Source: Bacteriovoracaceae bacterium UBA3083
Lineage (GTDB): Bacteria > Bdellovibrionota > Bacteriovoracia > Bacteriovoracales > Bacteriovoracaceae
NCBI GenBank assembly: GCA_002366565.1
Contig: DFBJ01000003.1
Coordinates: 62,001-126,000, forward strand
Direction: 5' to 3'
Length of the DNA stretch: 64,000 bases
Position 1 is the stretch's first letter; every line of letters starts with the position of its first letter. This document shows positions 1-9,119 of this stretch, piece by piece. A program made the position numbers and the translations under genes. The notes under the pieces were generated by a model. That model was not told the origin of the DNA, ran no database searches, and saw nothing but the letters and a program-made list of their open reading frames with translations.

Positions 1-790
1 TAAGAAGACCTATTAAGATAGCGGCCTCAAAAGGATCAACCTCATTAGGCTTTTTTCCAAAGTAAAATAGAGAAGCTGAATAGAGCCCTTTTATTCTAAC
101 GCCATTGAAACTTCCCCAAAACACTTCATTGAAGTAAGACGTCAGAATTTCTTCTTTCGAAAATTTCGTTTCAATATATATAGCAACAATCATCTCTTTA
201 ATCTTTCTCTTGAAAGACTTTTCATTACTATAAAAAAGATTTTTTACTAATTGTTGAGTTAGTGTAGATCCACCTTGTGCCAACCTTAACTCAACTATAT
301 CTGTGGCCAGAGCTCTAAAGATTGATTTTAGATCAACACCAAAGTGATTCAGAAATCTAGAGTCTTCAATTCCAATTAAGCCTTTCCAAAAGACAGAAGG
401 CATTTCACCAAAAAGTACTCTTCTTTGATAACAAGAAGACTTCTCACATTCATTCAGAGCAACTCTTGGAAGCTCTATTTCATCTTTCGTTAGAAAACCT
501 TTTTGATACTTTGAAACCTTATCTCTACTAACTAGTAAATCAATATACTCATCAAAACTCAGTTCACTTTCAGTAAAGAGCCAGTAGTCATACAAATCTG
601 TTCTATTGATATAGACATCACTGTCTATCTTGGATCTAGAGACCTCAATTGATTTACTTTTATCAAACCTATTAATTCTCTGAGCAGGAACTTCACTTAT
701 TGTATGAATGACAAAAATTGACGCACCTACGAGAGCAATAACCATTGCGATTAAGAGTACTAGAATTATTGATTTTATATGACGCGCCAT
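1..790 (-). CDS. Peptidoglycan glycosyltransferase (GT51), PBP1-like, 3' part cut by window edge
   Basis: Translating the reverse strand from the ATG at 790 gives 263 residues that run off the window start. Residues about 7-27 form one membrane anchor. The GT51 signature follows: the catalytic-Glu motif EDSRF at 142-146, QGGSTLTQQL at 172-181, and a KEEIL..YFNEVFWG block at 212-226 with the second Glu region. The family polymerises lipid II into glycan strands on the periplasmic face of the inner membrane. Whether a transpeptidase domain follows (class A PBP) or not (MtgA/PbpC-like) cannot be seen. The start has only a weak ribosome site. It is divergent from the gene at 889. Confidence 0.9.
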   Translation of the reverse strand, partial: MARHIKSIILVLLIAMVIALVGASIFVIHTISEVPAQRINRFDKSKSIEVSRSKIDSDVYINRTDLYDYWLFTESELSFDEYIDLLVSRDKVSKYQKGFLTKDEIELPRVALNECEKSSCYQRRVLFGEMPSVFWKGLIGIEDSRFLNHFGVDLKSIFRALATDIVELRLAQGGSTLTQQLVKNLFYSNEKSFKRKIKEMIVAIYIETKFSKEEILTSYFNEVFWGSFNGVRIKGLYSASLFYFGKKPNEVDPFEAAILIGLL

Positions 791-813
791 TACCAAAGTA
801 TTTCTCTACATTT

Positions 814-843
814 TTGACTTCATTTCTTCTTTTCATATATTAT
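814..843 (+). promoter_or_regulatory. Candidate sigma-70-type promoter for the gene at 889
   Basis: TTGACT at 814-819 and TATTAT at 838-843 are separated by 18 bp. They lie about 45 bp before the GTG start at 889, in the divergent intergenic gap. Each box matches the consensus closely, but no transcript data support it. Confidence 0.5.
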
Positions 844-888
844 CATGGGACGTTCAAATACTTAAATTCATTTATTAAGGAGTAACTT

Positions 889-2364
889 GTGTTACGTAAG
901 AAATTCATCTATTTATCTAAGTTTGCGGCCCTAGCTGCATTAACAATAAATACGACTCAAGCACTACCAATTGACTGGCATGGTGTTTTTGGTGTTGATA
1001 CAACTCTAATCGATAACTATAGAAAAATTAAAAATACTACAGATAATAAGCCAATTGCTTCGAACATAGGTTCACAAGAGATTGGTCTTGGAAGTGGTAA
1101 TGAAAAAGCATCTTTTCAAAGTTATATCTTTAGACTTAACCCACATATTATTGTTAACGATACTGCTAGTTTCAAAGCAGAGCTTACTTCTGGATATGGA
1201 AGAGGTGGTCGTTTAGGAGATGATAGTACTACTGATAACACAAATGATAATTTTGGAAATGCTCTTTATATTCAAAATAAGTCATCGAGCTCAAAAAGCA
1301 TTGTAATCAATCAAGCCTATATGGAGCTATACTCTGACACAGCTACTTATATTATTGGACGTCATTCTAGTGATTGGGGTCTTGGTGCAGTTTATAATTC
1401 TGGTAAAGACACATGGGATAGACACGCCTTCTCTAGAGATGGTGTGACAGCAAAAATTAAGATTGGTAACTTCTTAATTGAGCCTTACTGGGCAAAGATT
1501 GACTCTACAGGTTCTCTTTCAAGAAATACAAAGTCTAGCGAGATTGGTGCTGGACTTCTTTATGACAACGTTGATAGAGATATTGCTTTTGGACTTCTTT
1601 ACTCAAAAAAGAATAATAAGCAAGACAATCCAACTACTGATACAAACACAACAGGTGCTTCAAGTGCATACGCTCTTGGAGAAACAGATGTTAAAGTAAC
1701 AGATATCTACTTTAAGAAAATTTTTGGTAACTTTAAATTAGAAGTTGAAGTTCCTATCATCAGTGGAGAACTTGGAAAGGTTTACAATACTGATTCAACA
1801 AAAGTAAACTCAAAATCATTTATCTTTGAGACAGAATATAAAGTTAGTGATTCTTGGACTATTGCATTTGATTTTGGTTCGATAAGTGGACACTCTGGTT
1901 CTAGAACAAGTTACGAAGCAATGTTTTTAAATCCAAACTATCAAGTTGCTAATCTCTTATTCAGATATAATCTTCAAGCCATTGGTAATACTAATCACAA
2001 TATTTATGATTCTTATATGACAAATGCTACATATGCTAAAATTGCTGGTGAGTACAAGTCTGATAAGTGGTCATGGGTTGCAGCAATGATTTGGGCCAAA
2101 GCAAATGAAACTGCTAAGCTAGGAGAGAGCTCTTATAACCATACTAACAATAAAGTCTTCACGGCTAATGATACTCAAGAAAGTGATCTAGGTATGGAAA
2201 TTGACTTAAACTTTGACTACCACTGGAATAGTGCTGTGAAAGTTGGTGGATCTCTTGGATACTTATTTGCTGGAGATTACTTCTCTTTTACAAATGATCC
2301 TTCAAATAAAAATACTGCAGACAATTCTTTTGCTCTACAGTTAAATTCATCAATTGAATTTTAA
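889..2364 (+). CDS. Predicted outer-membrane beta-barrel protein, function unknown
   Basis: The 491-residue product starts with GTG, preceded by a strong AAGGAGT site at 877-883. Residues 1-25 look like a signal peptide ending near TQALP. The rest alternates polar and aromatic residues in strands, for example the stretch around 150-230 rich in Tyr, Trp and Gly, and the chain ends in Phe (SSIEF), as outer-membrane barrels do. No specific porin family was recognised. It is transcribed alone, between its own promoter candidate and a bidirectional terminator. The likely role is an outer-membrane channel or surface protein; this is inferred from architecture only. Confidence 0.75.
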   Translation: MLRKKFIYLSKFAALAALTINTTQALPIDWHGVFGVDTTLIDNYRKIKNTTDNKPIASNIGSQEIGLGSGNEKASFQSYIFRLNPHIIVNDTASFKAELTSGYGRGGRLGDDSTTDNTNDNFGNALYIQNKSSSSKSIVINQAYMELYSDTATYIIGRHSSDWGLGAVYNSGKDTWDRHAFSRDGVTAKIKIGNFLIEPYWAKIDSTGSLSRNTKSSEIGAGLLYDNVDRDIAFGLLYSKKNNKQDNPTTDTNTTGASSAYALGETDVKVTDIYFKKIFGNFKLEVEVPIISGELGKVYNTDSTKVNSKSFIFETEYKVSDSWTIAFDFGSISGHSGSRTSYEAMFLNPNYQVANLLFRYNLQAIGNTNHNIYDSYMTNATYAKIAGEYKSDKWSWVAAMIWAKANETAKLGESSYNHTNNKVFTANDTQESDLGMEIDLNFDYHWNSAVKVGGSLGYLFAGDYFSFTNDPSNKNTADNSFALQLNSSIEF

Positions 2365-2390
2365 TTTTATAATTTAAATTCTTAAAATAA

Positions 2391-2416
2391 AAAAAGCTCC
2401 GAAAGGAGCTTTTTTA
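2391..2416. terminator. Bidirectional intrinsic terminator
   Basis: AAAAAGCTCC, loop GAAA, GGAGCTTTTT form a perfect 10-bp stem with an A-tract on the left and a T-tract on the right. It sits between the convergent genes ending at 2364 (+) and 2421 (-), so it can terminate both. Confidence 0.85.
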
Positions 2417-2420
2417 TTAT

Positions 2421-4352
2421 CTATTTTAATAAAGGCATAGCAAATTGAGGTGTTCCCATGTTGTACATGGAAGACTGACCCATTGAACTGGGTGCGTTTC
2501 CAAGAATACTGAAACTATCATAAGGAGAAGGAGTCGTTTGTAATGAAGCGACGTCCCTATCATTTTGTTCTGCAAGCTTTCTTTGAGCAGAGTCATAATA
2601 AGACTGATAGTAAGAATACTTCTGATTATAACCATCTACATCTGCTTGAAGAGCTGACATCTTACTCTCAAACATTTTTGTTCTCATGCCTTGCTGCTCT
2701 TGCCAGTATTGACATCTAATTGGATTATTCATCCCACCAAACATACTACTTCCACAATACTCTTGATATTTTGAATACTCATTCTGCTGAAACTGAGTAT
2801 ATTGAGTCTGCATGCTTTTCTGAGCATTTGTATACATTTGTTGAGTAAGATACATTGGTGTCGACTTTCCTTGTGCTGCTTGAGACACAAAGCTCCAGTC
2901 TTTTTTATCTTCACTCTTATACTTCTTAATTCTTTTTGCAATTTTATTTTCTGCATCTTCCATATCTTGCTGTCCATCACAATCAAGACATACTTTAGAT
3001 AGCTCTGAAGAATTTGAATAAGCTGTTAATAAGTCTTTACCTGTACTGTGAAGGTTGTGAACTTTCATAGTCTCCACACCATCTGTCATACTAACTTCTG
3101 AAAGACCTGCAAGCGCTCCAGAGACTCTTTCAATTCTACTCTCTAGAATTTCTCTTTGCTTAACACTTGCTTCTGATTCCGAATCTTCAAGTTCTTCGTA
3201 CTTAGCCAGCGATCTAGATAATACTTCTTTGGCAGGCTCAGCAATTTCACTATTATACTTTCTTGATAAGGCCTGTATTTCTTTTGCTATCTTCTTAGCC
3301 TTTCTTTTATGTGACTTATTTGAAGGGTCATTGTATTTTTCAATCTGACTTAATTTTTCTTCTATCTGATCTACAATCTTTTCACTTTTATCTTTGATAT
3401 CTTTTGTTAATAGTCTTGCGTATACATCTTGAATTCTATTTTGTAGTTCAGAACTATTTCCAGTGTCTTTTGTAATCAAACGTTCGATGGCATAAATATC
3501 GCCCTCTTTTGCTGATTGACAGGCTGCTCTTGCTAAATCCCATTGCTTATCAAAATCAGATTTGAATACAAACTTTGCATCTTCACTTGAGTCTTTCTCA
3601 ACACCATAGTCTTGAATTTTAGTACATGCCCATGCACCTTCTGAGTCATCGATTGTTTTATCTTCATATGTGGAATAGTTATTATTTTCAAACACAGGAC
3701 TTGCAAAAAGTATTTTTGAACTTTTATCTGTGTCCATATCTTCTTGCATTTTCAAGAATGATTTAGAGTAATCAAACTTCTCTGAATTACTATCCATTTC
3801 ATAACCAGAACCTTTTTTAACTAAATATTCATTTTTAACTAAACATCTAGTAACTTTTTCATCCATAGTCATGTTGCTTAACAATGCACCAACGTCGCCT
3901 TTCTTTTCTTCTTCTGTAATAAAGACATCGTCTTCTGTGAATTCTTTTAAGTTTATAAATTGAATTATATGATTATTTTCACTATCTAGTATTCTATTTA
4001 CTTTCAGTGTTGCACACTTGGAAGCAAACTTCTTCAACTCTAATTTAAATTCTTTTTTAGAGTGGGCCTCTATAATTGGGAGCTCTCCCCCATTTAAGAA
4101 TTTCAACTCATTCATTGAGATAATATTATTCTCTTTCACCTTTTCTCTACACTGAGCAACTGGAATTTTTGAAGTCACTACAGTATCCGCACTTACGTTT
4201 CCACGACCTGGCTTATCTGAGTTTGAACGCCTTCCGTCCTTCTCACCAGAACCAACAACTTTAATGTTTTTGATGGAAAACTCTTTTGCTAATACAGATG
4301 GCGCTAAACTACCAATTGTTAGAAGTATTAAAAGATTTTTATTAAGGCTCAT
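2421..4352 (-). CDS. Secreted coiled-coil protein of unknown function
   Basis: The 643-residue product has a signal peptide (residues 1-22, cleavage near VLA-KE). A mixed Lys/Glu-rich body follows, with long predicted coiled-coil stretches (about 330-430, many KSEK, EEKL and KYEEL type heptads). The C-terminal 130 residues are rich in Gln, Tyr, Ser and Met (for example QMYTNAQKSMQTQYTQFQQN at about 515-535). Several Cys pairs (CLDCDG near 470, and others) suggest disulfides in the periplasm or outside. No family was recognised. It stands alone, with a hairpin upstream and a terminator downstream. Confidence 0.75.
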   Translation of the reverse strand: MSLNKNLLILLTIGSLAPSVLAKEFSIKNIKVVGSGEKDGRRSNSDKPGRGNVSADTVVTSKIPVAQCREKVKENNIISMNELKFLNGGELPIIEAHSKKEFKLELKKFASKCATLKVNRILDSENNHIIQFINLKEFTEDDVFITEEEKKGDVGALLSNMTMDEKVTRCLVKNEYLVKKGSGYEMDSNSEKFDYSKSFLKMQEDMDTDKSSKILFASPVFENNNYSTYEDKTIDDSEGAWACTKIQDYGVEKDSSEDAKFVFKSDFDKQWDLARAACQSAKEGDIYAIERLITKDTGNSSELQNRIQDVYARLLTKDIKDKSEKIVDQIEEKLSQIEKYNDPSNKSHKRKAKKIAKEIQALSRKYNSEIAEPAKEVLSRSLAKYEELEDSESEASVKQREILESRIERVSGALAGLSEVSMTDGVETMKVHNLHSTGKDLLTAYSNSSELSKVCLDCDGQQDMEDAENKIAKRIKKYKSEDKKDWSFVSQAAQGKSTPMYLTQQMYTNAQKSMQTQYTQFQQNEYSKYQEYCGSSMFGGMNNPIRCQYWQEQQGMRTKMFESKMSALQADVDGYNQKYSYYQSYYDSAQRKLAEQNDRDVASLQTTPSPYDSFSILGNAPSSMGQSSMYNMGTPQFAMPLLK

Positions 4353-4441
4353 AGTTTATTCCCAATTATCATTTACGATAAAAAATTCTATCTCAATAAC
4401 ATTATCGGGGTTTTGAATTTAAACTTGAATAAAAGGCTTAA

Positions 4442-4471
4442 AGGTGTCTAAAAACAGAGACTTAGACACCT
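4442..4471 (-). terminator. Candidate terminator of the galU unit
   Basis: AGGTGTCTAA at 4442-4451 pairs perfectly with TTAGACACCT at 4462-4471 (10-bp stem, 10-nt loop). It lies just after the stop of the gene ending at 4483 on the minus strand. The following T-tract is short and interrupted (TTTAAGCCTTTT), so it may be a weak terminator or an mRNA-end hairpin. Confidence 0.5.
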
Positions 4472-4482
4472 CAAAACAGGAA

Positions 4483-5496
4483 TCAATAAATTAAAATTGG
4501 TCGCTTAACAAGAATCTTTTGGCCTTTATCATTCTCTACCGGCTCGCTATCTTGAATAGGCTCTTTTTTAGAAATATTAGCCTCTTCAAGTTTTTTATAC
4601 CTGAGAGCTCTTTTTTGTAAGTTATCACCAGTATTATTAAAAATATTCAAACCAAGGAAACGTACATGGTAGTTAACTCGTCCTTGATCTTTTATTAGGA
4701 TTTGCTTTGGTAGCTCATGTCTTCCGTTAAATAATATGTAGTCTGAAAAAAATGATTCAACTTCATCTGTTCCCTTAACTATCTTCATTTTTACTAGTCT
4801 ATGCTCTTCATTTGTAAACTTTGCAGTTACTCCATTAAGATCTAAATTTAAAAAGAAATTACGACCTTCTTTTACAAGCTTTAATGACTGGCTTTCAGAG
4901 TACATACTCATTGCTTTAATTTCTTGAATCTTCTTTTTCTCTTCTTCATCTTCACTCTCAAGTGGTGACTGAAGTTCTTCTTTTATTTCTTCATTTTCTT
5001 TTATGGCCGTTAAATACTTTTTATATTTATCAAATAATTCAACTTTTTCTTTATTTAGAGAATTTTTATTACTTACAAAATTCTGTGAGTATCTCTTTAA
5101 AATACTTGAAATCGCTTCTGATTTATTTAGCCCATACATTGTCAGCAGAGAATAGAACAAAGACCTTTCAACAAGTTCATCACTTTTAACTTTTGGAAGA
5201 AAGTTATTTAAAAATAATGTACTAACAATATCGTCATTACTCATTCTTCCTTCATTATATTCAACCTGAAGAAATTTAACCCTATCTTCACCTTCAATAC
5301 TGAAGATAAATTTATAGTATGAAGGCTTAAAATACTCTTCTTCTGTTGCTTCTCTTTCAATCATTGCTTTTAAAACAATTAAATTGCCATCAATATCCTG
5401 GCTGTTAGGATTTCTAAAAAGTCCTTCAACACTTGGTGCCACAGCAAAGCTATTAGACGCTAAAGTAAGCAGTAAAATAAAAGAGAGTATTTTCAT
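4483..5496 (-). CDS. Secreted protein of unknown function, coupled to galU
   Basis: The start is taken at the ATG at 5496 (MKILSFILLLTLASNSFA), which gives a clean signal peptide and lies 1 bp after the galU stop. An in-frame ATG at 5508 would overlap galU by 11 bp and add only MGFK. The mature part, about 320 residues, is mostly helical and charged, with a highly acidic run near 185-195 and a C-terminal half that may form beta structure. No motif was recognised. It is co-transcribed behind galU, but a link to sugar-nucleotide metabolism cannot be inferred from the sequence. Confidence 0.7.
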   Translation of the reverse strand: MKILSFILLLTLASNSFAVAPSVEGLFRNPNSQDIDGNLIVLKAMIEREATEEEYFKPSYYKFIFSIEGEDRVKFLQVEYNEGRMSNDDIVSTLFLNNFLPKVKSDELVERSLFYSLLTMYGLNKSEAISSILKRYSQNFVSNKNSLNKEKVELFDKYKKYLTAIKENEEIKEELQSPLESEDEEEKKKIQEIKAMSMYSESQSLKLVKEGRNFFLNLDLNGVTAKFTNEEHRLVKMKIVKGTDEVESFFSDYILFNGRHELPKQILIKDQGRVNYHVRFLGLNIFNNTGDNLQKRALRYKKLEEANISKKEPIQDSEPVENDKGQKILVKRPILIY

Positions 5497-5497
5497 T

Positions 5498-6382
5498 TTA
5501 AATCCCATACGTTTTCATTTTTTCTTTAATAATATTTATCATTAAATCTTTAGTAGATTCATTTCTTAGAGCAAACTCTACCGTTGCATTCAAAAAGCCT
5601 TCAATATTTCCAGTATCAAATCTATCTCCTTCAAATATGTGAGCATAGACTTCATCTTTACCTGCAAGCATATTGATTGCATCTGTTAGCTGATACTCAC
5701 CACCAACACCACGTGGAATATCATTCAAACATTCAAAGATATTACCTGAAAGAATATACCTTCCTGGTGTTGCTAAATTTGTAGGAGCTTCACTTGGCTT
5801 AGGTTTTTCAATCATGGTTTTCATAAGAAGTGTTAGCTTCTTTTCATCAATGAATTTCCCATCAACGATACCATATCTATAAGTTTCAGAATTTGGAACT
5901 TCCATAACTCCAATAACAGATTTACCATTATTATTCTTAGATACTTCCATCAGCTGCTTTGTAGCTGGAGTGTTGCCTCTAACTATATCATCACCAAGTA
6001 TAACAGAAAATGTCTCATCTCCAATAATTGGAGCTGCACAATTGATAGCATGACCAAGTCCAAGCTGTTCTTTTTGTCTAACAGTAATGATCTCAATCAT
6101 CGAACTAATATTTTGAATTAATTCAAGCTCTTTTATCTTACCATTTTGCTCAAGAAAATTTTCAAGCTCTAAGTTTCTATCGAAATAGTTCTCAATTGAA
6201 CCTTTTCCTGAAGATGTAACAAATATTAATTGTTCAATACCTGACTCAACTGCTTCCATAACGGAGTAATGAACCATTGGTATATTAATGATTGGTAACA
6301 TTTCTTTAGGTGTTTGCTTTGTAGCTGGTAAAAACCTTGTTCCTTTACCTGCAACAGGGATGACGGCCTTCCTAATATTCAC
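5498..6382 (-). CDS. galU: UTP--glucose-1-phosphate uridylyltransferase
   Basis: The 294-residue length is typical of GalU. The nucleotidyltransferase signature is at residues 12-30 (GKGTRFLPATK, then PKEMLP). The family pattern continues: VTSSGKGSIENYFD (56-69), a LGDD metal/nucleotide site near 128-131, GVGGEYQLTDAI near 226-237 and FDTGN near 255-259. It makes UDP-glucose from UTP and glucose-1-phosphate in the cytosol, feeding cell-envelope glycans. An AAGGAT ribosome site precedes the ATG. It is divergent from the barrel-like gene at 6420 with only 37 bp between, and it heads a two-gene unit with the secreted protein downstream. Confidence 0.95.
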   Translation of the reverse strand: MNIRKAVIPVAGKGTRFLPATKQTPKEMLPIINIPMVHYSVMEAVESGIEQLIFVTSSGKGSIENYFDRNLELENFLEQNGKIKELELIQNISSMIEIITVRQKEQLGLGHAINCAAPIIGDETFSVILGDDIVRGNTPATKQLMEVSKNNNGKSVIGVMEVPNSETYRYGIVDGKFIDEKKLTLLMKTMIEKPKPSEAPTNLATPGRYILSGNIFECLNDIPRGVGGEYQLTDAINMLAGKDEVYAHIFEGDRFDTGNIEGFLNATVEFALRNESTKDLMINIIKEKMKTYGI

Positions 6383-6419
6383 TATACTATCCTTGAGTAA
6401 ACTTTAATTTGGAAAATTT

Positions 6420-7307
6420 ATGAAATTTAGATTATCACATTTATCACTATTGTCCATCTGTCTTGCCTTTACGCTATGTGCTCAGGGGAGAATATTGGAA
6501 TATGAAACAACTAGATTAAAGTCTACAGCTGGAGCTGGTGCAGCTTCTCTATTAGTTGAGGAATCTATTTTTCTAAATCCTGCATCTATTTCATTTTTTA
6601 ATATAAGTACTTTCTACTTCCAAAAAATTAGTACAGAACAAACTCCTGATGGTGGAGAAGTGGCTGAATCTGATGCTGTAAGCTTTATTGCTGCAGACAC
6701 TAAAGGTGCCTTAAAAGGTGCTATCGCCTATACTAAACAAAATAAAGGACTGGAGCATAGAAAAACTATTGCTGGTTCAATGGCTTCACCTCTTGGGAAA
6801 ACAGCATCATTTGGAGTTAGTTACCAAAACATTACAGAAACAACTGTAGATGATTTTCAACAAACAACTGAAGAGGACTACAAGAAGTTTACACTTGGAG
6901 TTACTAGAATACTTTCTCCAGAGTTCACAATGGGTATTATTGCTATTGACCCACTAAGAGAAAGACCTCAAGACTCTAAAGCAATCATTGGTTTCCAGTA
7001 TGTATTTAAAGATATTATTGCTGTAATGCTTGATGGTGGAGCAGATTGGAAAAATAATCTATCTTCAACACTTGTTTGGAAAACTGCTGCTCAGGTTAAA
7101 TTTTTAGATAACTTCTACTTAAGGTTTGGTACGTATAGAGATAAAGCTATTAAAGAGCGTGGTTCTGGAGCCGGTATAAGCTGGGTACAACCAAAGCTTA
7201 CAATTGAAGTAGCACTAAAAAACTCAAAGTTAGAAAAAGATACAGAACTAGATCAAATTGGAGAAAAAGTTCAAGAGACTTCTCTTTCAATGTCTTATAG
7301 GTTCTAA
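6420..7307 (+). CDS. Predicted outer-membrane/exported beta-rich protein, unknown
   Basis: The product has 295 residues with a signal peptide at about 1-23 (ends CAQG-R). The mature part has repeated amphipathic strands, a conserved-looking EESIFLNPAS stretch (about 46-56) reminiscent of the small FadL/PorV-like barrel proteins (Ala/Gly-rich, then LNPA), and a terminal SLSMSYRF ending in Phe. This fits an outer-membrane barrel of 12-14 strands. No substrate can be inferred. It leads a tightly packed run (3-bp gap, then abutting or overlapping genes) to 10741. Confidence 0.65.
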   Translation: MKFRLSHLSLLSICLAFTLCAQGRILEYETTRLKSTAGAGAASLLVEESIFLNPASISFFNISTFYFQKISTEQTPDGGEVAESDAVSFIAADTKGALKGAIAYTKQNKGLEHRKTIAGSMASPLGKTASFGVSYQNITETTVDDFQQTTEEDYKKFTLGVTRILSPEFTMGIIAIDPLRERPQDSKAIIGFQYVFKDIIAVMLDGGADWKNNLSSTLVWKTAAQVKFLDNFYLRFGTYRDKAIKERGSGAGISWVQPKLTIEVALKNSKLEKDTELDQIGEKVQETSLSMSYRF

Positions 7308-7310
7308 GTC

Positions 7311-8012
7311 ATGAGTGAAAACAATAATCCTCCTGAAGAAAAAAAGCGACCAGAGGGAATTACAAACTCATATAGAGACAGACTAAAGGCCTTAAAACAG
7401 GCGAGACAATATTCTGCAGCTGGGGATATTCCTAAAGCTGTAGAAAGATATTCTACATATCTCTCTACACTAGCATCATACTTTGGTGTTACTGAAGATA
7501 AGCTATCACCTAGCTTCTTTGATACAGAGAAAGAAATATCTGAACTACTTCTTATCAGTCATGCATATTGGGATCTTTCTAAAGCCTATGACAGAAGTCC
7601 AAACTTACACAAAGAATCTATTAGATGTTTAGATCAATTTGTTAAATTTACAAATGGTTTCAAGTATCAGCATATCAATGCCCAAATGCTTAAAAAGTTT
7701 ATTAAAAGAAAACAGGCCCACAACTTAAAAGCATTTCAAAATGCTTATACTAAGATACAAATTGAATCGAAGGGTTGCTTTATAGCAAGCTATAGCTACG
7801 GAACAGATCATGTAGTAACAAATGACCTTCGAAGGTTTAAGCAATACATATTAAACTACCGCTTTGGCCTTAAATTTGTTGAAGCGTATTATAGTACCTC
7901 TCCTTTAATTGTTGATATATTAGAGAGGTCAGGTCTAGTCGGGTCTTTTTTAAACAAAGTAATTATTAGACCAGTACTATTATTAATATCTAAATCAGTA
8001 AGAAACTTATAA
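7311..8012 (+). CDS. CFI-box-CTERM domain protein with TPR-like helices
   Basis: The 233-residue product has no signal peptide. The N-terminal 140 residues are helical, with a tetratricopeptide-like pattern (AGDIPKAVERYSTYLSTLA near 43-61). The C-terminal region starts at CFIASYSYG (about 153) and continues with LRRFKQYIL, then GLKFVEAYYSTSP (about 184-196). This matches the CFI-box module (CFIATAAYG..LR.FRD..L...G..FV..YY..SP) found at the C-termini of many bacterial proteins, whose function is not established. It abuts the permease gene (stop at 8012, ATG at 8013), so the two are translationally linked. Confidence 0.75.
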   Translation: MSENNNPPEEKKRPEGITNSYRDRLKALKQARQYSAAGDIPKAVERYSTYLSTLASYFGVTEDKLSPSFFDTEKEISELLLISHAYWDLSKAYDRSPNLHKESIRCLDQFVKFTNGFKYQHINAQMLKKFIKRKQAHNLKAFQNAYTKIQIESKGCFIASYSYGTDHVVTNDLRRFKQYILNYRFGLKFVEAYYSTSPLIVDILERSGLVGSFLNKVIIRPVLLLISKSVRNL

Positions 8013-9119
8013 ATGGGAATCATTAGAAAACTTATATTAAAAGAGTGGTTCAGATTCTTTATAGGATCTGTAATTTCTTTATTTTTGCTAGTTTCAGTTG
8101 CAAACCTCATTTCTGGTTTTTTAAGAGGGAATGTTACAGCGACTGAAGTAATGATTAATCACTTCATTGAAATCCCAGGTTATTTAAATAAAATATTTCC
8201 AGTTTCTTGTTTGATGGCCAGTCTATTTAGTATCAACAAACTAAAAACAAGAAGTGAGTTAACTGCTATTTTTGCCTCTGGATATTCTAGAAAGAGCTAT
8301 ATCATTGACCTAATATTTGCCTCTTTAGTTGTTACTATTATTCAATTCCTAATGAGTTCATATGTTTCGCCCTTCTTTAAATCACATAGAGAAACACTTA
8401 TTTCTGGATCTACACAGAAGTTCAATAATCTAAGAAGCCAAGGCCTAAGGTCTTCAACTATTGGTAGTGGAAAGATGTGGTATAAATCTGAGGATTATTT
8501 CATTTCTTTTACAAATTATAATCAAATAAAAAAAGAATTATATAACGTTAATCTATATAAACTCTCTGTAGATAACTACCTTGAAGAAATTCAAGCGATG
8601 GATAAGGTTCAATGGAAAAAAGGTATTTGGGTTGGAAGAAATGTTATTCGCTTAGACAACTTAAATCAAAAGTCATTTCCTAAAGCTGATAGCAATAAAG
8701 AAGCAATAGTTAACTTATATGAAACACCTAATGAGTTGAGACAGATTGAAGCCGATATCACAGTATTAAATATCGTAAAACTCTGGGAATATATAAAGCA
8801 ACTTAGAAGTAGTGGTATTAATATCAATGAATACCTTGTTCTTTTTTATGATAAGTTCGCTAACTCAGTGATCTGTATAATATTTGCGATTTTGGCATCA
8901 GTATCTATATTCAATCCAAATAGAAGAAGTAGTTCATTTGGGAAAAATATTGGAGCTGTCTTTTTCTTCACTATCCTATATTGGCTAGTTTACTCTTACT
9001 TAATAGAGCTTGGAAATAACTCTAAGGTTATACCTGTAGCAGCGACCTTTTCTGTTCCATTATCATTTACTCTAATCTTAATCTTTATATTCTCTAAAAA
9101 TAGGAAGCTTTCTAAATGA
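8013..9119 (+). CDS. LptF/LptG (YjgP/YjgQ) family permease
   Basis: The 368-residue product has the family layout: membrane segments at about 15-37, 60-75 and 95-117, a periplasmic beta-jellyroll-like middle (about 120-270), and a C-terminal group of three membrane helices (about 285-365). The motif around 78-92 (LKTRSELTAIFASGYS) corresponds to the cytoplasmic coupling helix that contacts LptB. In LPS export, LptF and LptG form the inner-membrane part of the Lpt bridge. Only one permease is present here, so F versus G cannot be assigned. It overlaps the next gene by 4 bp (ATGA). Confidence 0.85.
   Translation: MGIIRKLILKEWFRFFIGSVISLFLLVSVANLISGFLRGNVTATEVMINHFIEIPGYLNKIFPVSCLMASLFSINKLKTRSELTAIFASGYSRKSYIIDLIFASLVVTIIQFLMSSYVSPFFKSHRETLISGSTQKFNNLRSQGLRSSTIGSGKMWYKSEDYFISFTNYNQIKKELYNVNLYKLSVDNYLEEIQAMDKVQWKKGIWVGRNVIRLDNLNQKSFPKADSNKEAIVNLYETPNELRQIEADITVLNIVKLWEYIKQLRSSGININEYLVLFYDKFANSVICIIFAILASVSIFNPNRRSSSFGKNIGAVFFFTILYWLVYSYLIELGNNSKVIPVAATFSVPLSFTLILIFIFSKNRKLSK

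Noticed and set aside
1478..1699. Frame-shifted reading frames inside real genes (here and in atpD, atpA, gyrB, uvrA and others)
   Set aside because: They overlap strongly supported genes, have no ribosome sites and give low-complexity products without motifs.
1885..1905. CTGGTTCTAGAAC in the barrel gene as a repeat copy
   Set aside because: It lacks the central CTATAG and is plausible ordinary coding sequence (GSRTS).
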